Positions 59,980 through 64,000 of a DNA stretch of 64,000 bases are shown piece after piece. Below the pieces are notes generated by a model that saw only the letters and a list, made by a program, of their open reading frames with translations, was not told the DNA's origin and made no database searches. This DNA is from a bacterium HR29. GTDB lineage: Bacteria; Chloroflexota; Dehalococcoidia; Tepidiformales; Tepidiformaceae. The position numbers and the translations under genes were made by a program. Position 1 is the stretch's first letter. Each line of letters starts with the position of its first letter. The stretch spans positions 291,501 through 355,500 of the forward strand of contig BEIF01000001.1 in the NCBI GenBank assembly GCA_002898215.1. Direction: 5' to 3'.

Positions 59980-61158
59980 CTATCGCACCTCGGCCCAGAA
60001 TGCGCCGTCGGAAACCGACACGGCCAGGCGGTCGCCGCCGCGAACGTGGCGCACGCTCGTCACCGGCCTCCGTCGGCCATCCTCCCTCTCCACGACCGCG
60101 TACCCGCGGCGGAGCACAGCGCGCGGGTCCATCGCCTCCAGGCGAGCTGCGGCGGCCTCCACTGCCGACCGTTCTCGAGCGCACCGTTCCTGGATCTGCT
60201 CTCGCAAGTCGCGGGCGCGGTGTGCCACCGCCGAGGCCAATGCCTCGAGTCGGGGCGCCCGCGCCCGCAGCCGGTCGGCGGCATGCCGGACTGCGCGGAG
60301 ATCGCGGGCGATGATCTGGGCCGCGTCCGAACGCATCGCCCGCTCGAGGCGGGCGATCGTTGCCCAGACCTCACGGACGTCGGGAGTGCACCGCTCGACG
60401 GCAGCGCTCGGCGTCGGGGCCGTCACGTCAGCCACGAGGTCGGCGATGGTCTGGTCACGCTCGTGGCCGAGGCCCGTCACCACCGGAACCGGGAACGCGT
60501 AGATGGCCCGGGCGATGCGCTCGTCGTTGAACGCGGCGAGGTCTTCCGTCGCGCCGCCTCCGCGCGCGACGATGGCAACGTCGAGTCCCTTTACGCGGGC
60601 GAGGTCCTGGAGGGCTGCCAGGAGGTTCGGCACCGCCCGGTCACCTTGCACGAACGCCGGTGCCAGAACCAGCTCCGCGAGCGGCCAGCGATGGCGGAGG
60701 ACACGCTCGATGTCCCGTATCGCCGCTCCGGTGGGGGAGGTAACGACGCCGATGCGCCGGGGGAAGCGCGGCGGACGCCGCTTCCGGCTCGCGTCGAAAA
60801 GCCCTTCCCGCTCCAACCGGCGGCGGAGCTCCTCGAGGCGCGCCGCCTCCAGGCCGACGCCTTCCGGCCGGACGAAATCGCAGATGAACTGGAGCTGGCC
60901 TCGCCCTTCGAACACGGTCACGCGGCCGTGGGCGAACACGCGCTCGCCGTTCCGCAGCTCGGCGTCGGGCATGTCGTTGCGAAAGAGAACGCAGGCGATG
61001 ACCGCGTTCTCGTCCTTTAGGGTGAAGTAGCGGTGCCCCAGCCGGGACCGGCTGTAGTTCGAGACCTCACCGACGATCCACAGGTCCCACAGGGCATCGT
61101 TCGCCTCGAGGACGCTCTTGACGAAGGCTACGAGCGCCGAGACCGGCAGGGCTTGCAT
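59980..61158 (-). CDS. xseA: Exodeoxyribonuclease VII large subunit
   Basis: Catalytic subunit of exonuclease VII, 392 residues. An N-terminal OB-fold (LWIVGEVSNYSRSRLGHRYF) is followed by the catalytic domain with RIGVVTSPTGAAIRDIERVL, VAIVARGGGATEDLAAFNDE and PVVTGLGHERDQTIADLVAD (the GHExD-type active-site region), then a coiled coil and a short C-terminal segment. ATG at 61158 overlaps the efp stop by one base. Confidence 0.95.
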   Translation of the reverse strand: MQALPVSALVAFVKSVLEANDALWDLWIVGEVSNYSRSRLGHRYFTLKDENAVIACVLFRNDMPDAELRNGERVFAHGRVTVFEGRGQLQFICDFVRPEGVGLEAARLEELRRRLEREGLFDASRKRRPPRFPRRIGVVTSPTGAAIRDIERVLRHRWPLAELVLAPAFVQGDRAVPNLLAALQDLARVKGLDVAIVARGGGATEDLAAFNDERIARAIYAFPVPVVTGLGHERDQTIADLVADVTAPTPSAAVERCTPDVREVWATIARLERAMRSDAAQIIARDLRAVRHAADRLRARAPRLEALASAVAHRARDLREQIQERCARERSAVEAAAARLEAMDPRAVLRRGYAVVEREDGRRRPVTSVRHVRGGDRLAVSVSDGAFWAEVR

Positions 61159-61718
61159 CAGCTCACCCGTTCGACGTACTCGCCCGTTTCCGTGTTCACC
61201 TTGATCCGCATCCCCGTGTCGATGAAGAGCGGTACCTGCACGACGAGGCCCGTCTCGAGGGTGGCCGGCTTGGTCGCACTGGTCGCAGTGTCCCCCTTCA
61301 CCCCGGGCTCGGTCTCCACCACGGTCAGCTCGACCGTGGGCGGGAGCTCCAGGCCGATGACCTCGTCGCCGTAGAGCACGACCTCCACCACGTCGTTCTC
61401 GCGGAGGAACTTGGCTGCGTCCGCGACCTTCTCAGCCGTGACGGCGACCTGCTCGAAGGTCTCGGTGTTCATGAAGTGATAGAACTCGCCGTCGTTGTAC
61501 AGGTACTGCATGGGCCGCCGCTCGACGCGCGCCCGGGGGAACTTCGAGCCGGCCTGGACCGTGTGCTCGATGATCGCCCCGCTGCGGATGTCGCGCAGCT
61601 TCATGCGCACCTGGGCCGAGCCGCGCCCCATCTTGATGTGCTGGTAGTCGAGCACCTGATACGGCTTGCCGTCGAGTTCGATGGCCACTCCCTTCTTCAG
61701 CTCTCCGGTAGAAATCAA
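61158..61718 (-). CDS. efp: Translation elongation factor P
   Basis: EF-P rescues ribosomes stalled at polyproline. The 186-residue product covers the KOW-like domain (ISTGELKKGVAIELDGKPYQ), OB domain II and a third domain ending FIDTGMRIKVNTETGEYVER. The domain I tip reads HIKMGRGSAQV, so Arg (residue 32) stands where E. coli EF-P has the modified Lys. The start is TTG at 61718 with GAGGAG seven bases upstream; the longer frame upstream is not EF-P-like. It stands between pepQ and xseA. Confidence 0.95.
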   Translation of the reverse strand: MISTGELKKGVAIELDGKPYQVLDYQHIKMGRGSAQVRMKLRDIRSGAIIEHTVQAGSKFPRARVERRPMQYLYNDGEFYHFMNTETFEQVAVTAEKVADAAKFLRENDVVEVVLYGDEVIGLELPPTVELTVVETEPGVKGDTATSATKPATLETGLVVQVPLFIDTGMRIKVNTETGEYVERVS

Positions 61719-61771
61719 GCGCGAACTCCTCTGCGAACGGTGATGCTCCCCCGGGGCGAGGCGGCTGGCGG

Positions 61772-62911
61772 TCAGACCCTTGCCGCGTGTGGGACCCCCT
61801 TCGGGCTCCCGGTCAGGACGCGGGCGCGGCCGCCCTCGAGCACAACCATGTCCTCGATGCGAACGCCTCCCCACGCGGGGATGTAGATGCCGGGTTCGAT
61901 GGTAAACACCATCCCGTCTTCTAGCCTATCCTCGGAGTTCGGGCCCAGGTACGGGTCCTCGTGGACGTCGAGCCCGACTCCGTGCCCGAGCCCATGGGTG
62001 AAGTACTCGCCGTAGCCGCGCCGTTCGATGACGTCGGCGGCGAGCCGGTACGCCTCCTCCCCCGTCATCCCGCTGCGGATGCCATCGATGGCGGCGAGCT
62101 GCGCCTCGAGGACGACCTCGTACACCGCGGCGAACTTCGGATTCCCACGCCCCGCCGCGAACGTCCGCGTGATGTCGCTGCAGTAGCCCTGCCACACGGC
62201 GCCCATGTCGATCACGACCGCGTCGCCTTCACGGAACGGCACGTCGCGCGGGTAGGCGTGGGGCAACGCCGCCCAGACGCCGCCGGCGACGATGGTGGCG
62301 AACGATGGCCCCTCGCCACCGTGCTTCCGGATGGCCGCTCCCACCGCTTCCGCCACCGCTGCCTCCGTGACCCCCGGATGTACAAGCTCCGCGGCCTCGC
62401 CGAGGGCAGCGTCGGCGATCGCTGCCGCGCGGGTGAGGGCTGCGATCTCGCCTTCGTCCTTCACCCGGCGGAGCCGCTCGACGAGAGGAGGAGCGACCAG
62501 GAGCTCCGGCCGCTCCCCCGGCGGCAGTGCTTCGTTCGCCTCGGTCAGCCGGCGCCAAACCGAGAGGGTGGTGTCGTTCGGGGAGCAACCGACCCGCTTC
62601 CCCACAATGCCGGCCTCCGCGACAAGCTCTCGCCACCACGCGCTGGAACGTCCGCGCAATCGGAAGATGCGAACTGCCTCCCGGTCGACTTGTTCCGCTG
62701 CTTGTTCCCAGTACCGGGCATCGACGGCGAGAAATGCGGCCTCCCCGGTCACCAACACCATCCCAGCCGAGCCGGTGAACCCCGTGAGGTACCGCCGGTT
62801 GGCCGAGTGACGACCCGAGACGTCGTCGACGGGAGCGGTGACGAGCAGGGCATCGAGCCCTTCGCGGGCCATCTCGGCGCGGAGGCGCTGAAGTCTGACG
62901 GCGATGCTCAC
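61772..62911 (-). CDS. pepQ: Xaa-Pro dipeptidase/aminopeptidase (M24 family)
   Basis: Metallopeptidase cleaving X-Pro bonds, 379 residues. An N-terminal creatinase-like domain (LQRLRAEMAREGLDALLVTA) precedes the pita-bread domain with all five metal ligands: VIDMGAVWQGYCSDITRTF (two Asp), GLGHGVGLDVHEDP (His), FTIEPGIYIP (Glu) and VRIEDMVVL (Glu). The start is GTG at 62911, overlapping aroQ as GTGA. The arrangement aroQ-pepQ-efp is typical of many bacteria. Confidence 0.93.
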   Translation of the reverse strand: MSIAVRLQRLRAEMAREGLDALLVTAPVDDVSGRHSANRRYLTGFTGSAGMVLVTGEAAFLAVDARYWEQAAEQVDREAVRIFRLRGRSSAWWRELVAEAGIVGKRVGCSPNDTTLSVWRRLTEANEALPPGERPELLVAPPLVERLRRVKDEGEIAALTRAAAIADAALGEAAELVHPGVTEAAVAEAVGAAIRKHGGEGPSFATIVAGGVWAALPHAYPRDVPFREGDAVVIDMGAVWQGYCSDITRTFAAGRGNPKFAAVYEVVLEAQLAAIDGIRSGMTGEEAYRLAADVIERRGYGEYFTHGLGHGVGLDVHEDPYLGPNSEDRLEDGMVFTIEPGIYIPAWGGVRIEDMVVLEGGRARVLTGSPKGVPHAARV

Positions 62912-63402
62912 GGGGTGCCCTCCTCCGTGGCGGCGGAAGCGGCTCGGCGGCGCTCCAGCCAGTCGAGGAGCAAGTCGACCGCGAGGCCGTACCCCTCCAC
63001 GCCGAAGCCGGCAACGTGGGCGATGCAGACTGCAGCCGTCAGCGAAGCGTGCCGGAAGCTCTCGCGGCGGTGCGTGTTCGAGACGTGCACCTCCACGGCA
63101 GGAAGGCCGCACGCCTCGATCGCATCGCGCAGCGCGACGGACGTATGGGTGAGCCCACCCGGATTGATGACGAGACCGCTCGCGGAGCGGCGCTGCTGGT
63201 GGAGGAAGTCGATGAGCGCCCCTTCGTGATTGCTCTGGAAGGAGAGCAGCGCTGCGCCGCGGGCGTTGGCCCTCGCCGCGGCCACCGCCTCCGCGTCGAG
63301 GAGGGTCGATCGGCCGTAGACGCGAGGGTTCCGCTCGCCGAGCAGATTCAAGTTCGGTCCGTTCACGAGGAGGATGACTCGCGGCCGCTCTGTCTGTGTC
63401 AC
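62908..63402 (-). CDS. aroQ: 3-dehydroquinate dehydratase, type II
   Basis: Third step of the shikimate pathway. The 164-residue product has VNGPNLNLLGERNPRVYG (catalytic Arg/Tyr loop), FQSNHEGALIDFLH, VINPGGLTHTSVALRDAI and VEVHVSNTHRRESFRH, all type II DHQase motifs. GTG at 63402 overlaps the recombinase stop; the slightly longer frame is possible but adds only an Arg-rich stretch. A C-terminal tail of about 15 residues is Ala-rich. Confidence 0.95.
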   Translation of the reverse strand: MTQTERPRVILLVNGPNLNLLGERNPRVYGRSTLLDAEAVAAARANARGAALLSFQSNHEGALIDFLHQQRRSASGLVINPGGLTHTSVALRDAIEACGLPAVEVHVSNTHRRESFRHASLTAAVCIAHVAGFGVEGYGLAVDLLLDWLERRRAASAATEEGTP

Positions 63403-64000
63403 TGCTGCCTCCTCCTCCGGGCGCGGTCGAGCACTTCGGCGCCGACGGCGCGCCACGCCTCCTCGGCGACCTCTGCGTGCCGTGCGCGGCTCACGTGGGT
63501 GTAGATCTCGGTGGTGGCGGGCGAAGCGTGCCCAAGGAGCTCCTGGACGATGCGGAGGTCGGCGCCGCCGTCCAGCAGGTGGGTGGCGAACGAGTGGCGC
63601 AGGAGGTGGGGGTGGAGGTCTTCGGCGATTCCGGCTGCGACCGCGTACCGCTTGATGGCCGTCTGCACGCTTCGCACGCTCAGCCGGTGGCCGAATCGGT
63701 TGACGAAGAGGGCCTTCTCCCCCGCGCGAGCGAGCTTGGGACGTCCCCCTGAGAGATACCGTTCGAGCGCGCGCATCGCCGGTCGGCCGAACAGCACGAC
63801 CCGTTCGCGGCGCCCCTTTCCCCGCACGATAGCGGTGCCGGCGATGAGGTCCACTTCGCCGATGTCCAGCGCCACCAGCTCGGAGATCCGAAGGCCGCCA
63901 CCATAGAGCAGCTCGAAGGCCGCGCGGTCGCGAAGACCTTGGGGGGTGTCCTCTGGCACGGCCTCGATGAGGGCCGCGATGACCGAAGGGTCTACCACTT
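63399..64000 (-). CDS. Tyrosine recombinase XerC/XerD-like, partial
   Basis: C-terminal catalytic domain of a tyrosine recombinase; the N-terminal part runs off the window at 64000. Catalytic residues are present: Arg in YGGGLRISELVALD, Lys in VRGKGRRERVVL, HLLRHSFATHLL (H-x-x-R), LLGHAS and the nucleophile Tyr in TTEIYTHV. Xer proteins resolve chromosome dimers, and this housekeeping context (aroQ, pepQ, efp) suggests a Xer role rather than a phage integrase. It overlaps aroQ by four bases. Confidence 0.9.
   Translation of the reverse strand, partial: VVDPSVIAALIEAVPEDTPQGLRDRAAFELLYGGGLRISELVALDIGEVDLIAGTAIVRGKGRRERVVLFGRPAMRALERYLSGGRPKLARAGEKALFVNRFGHRLSVRSVQTAIKRYAVAAGIAEDLHPHLLRHSFATHLLDGGADLRIVQELLGHASPATTEIYTHVSRARHAEVAEEAWRAVGAEVLDRARRRRQQ

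Noticed and set aside
63399-64000. Phage or integrative-element integrase at the window edge
   Set aside because: It overlaps aroQ and leads a housekeeping gene run with no att repeats or phage genes; a chromosomal Xer recombinase is simpler, though its N-terminus is off the window.

Overview
The window looks like a high-GC, probably thermophilic Chloroflexota chromosome. The nearest guess, from memory, is the Tepidiforma/Thermomicrobia neighbourhood, and it is not proven. The indications are high GC throughout, many GTG and TTG starts, lipoproteins with Pro/Thr-rich linkers, an LLM-class F420-type oxidoreductase, heavy acyl-CoA metabolism, an EF-P with Arg at its tip, and promoters whose -10 box sits almost on the start codon.

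Region 1 (1-9.3 kb, minus strand) is a complete type III-A CRISPR-Cas operon: cas10(csm1)-csm2-csm3-csm4-csm5-cas6-CARF/HEPN effector-cas1-cas2. The HD and GGDD motifs, the Csm3 catalytic Asp and the HEPN R-x4-H are all visible, so both target cleavage and cyclic-oligoadenylate signalling look functional. No repeat array lies in the window; it would be expected left of position 1.

Region 2 (9.8-11 kb) holds tRNA-Gly(CCC), a pyridoxamine-oxidase-fold protein and a two-CBS-domain protein behind a palindromic promoter. Region 3 (11-20 kb, minus) is an acyl-CoA catabolic operon with a biotin-dependent carboxylase (alpha and beta), an AtuA-type DUF1446 protein, an AtuD-like acyl-CoA dehydrogenase, two crotonase-fold proteins and a TIGR03084-type protein. 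It resembles acyclic-terpene (Atu) or leucine (Liu) pathways. Region 4 (20.1-28.8 kb, minus) recycles SAM by-products (ahcY, GNAT, PfkB kinase, mtnP, mtnA, MarR regulator), followed by apt, a 2-hydroxyacyl-CoA lyase-type ThDP enzyme and another crotonase.

Region 5 (29-34.2 kb, plus) is a LivGFHM branched-chain-type ABC transporter with its lipoprotein receptor. Region 6 (34.2-42.4 kb) has tRNA-Val, a ThrRS without TGS domain, a radical SAM protein, a lipoprotein, a thiolase/DUF35 pair, a carboxymuconolactone-decarboxylase-fold protein, and DtxR and PadR regulators. Region 7 (42.2-45.3 kb) is the least explained: a small Cys/His protein, a canonical di-iron protein, and a neighbouring paralogue that has lost most of its iron ligands.

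Region 8 (45-55.5 kb) contains GT-C-type membrane proteins, two near-identical tRNA-Glu genes in opposite orientation around a secreted metalloprotease lipoprotein, cytochrome bd oxidase (cydAB) and the LLM oxidoreductase. Region 9 (55.5-64 kb, minus) has a NuoG/NuoI-type pair, a zinc-ribbon protein, and a housekeeping run xer-aroQ-pepQ-efp-xseA-xseB-formyltransferase.
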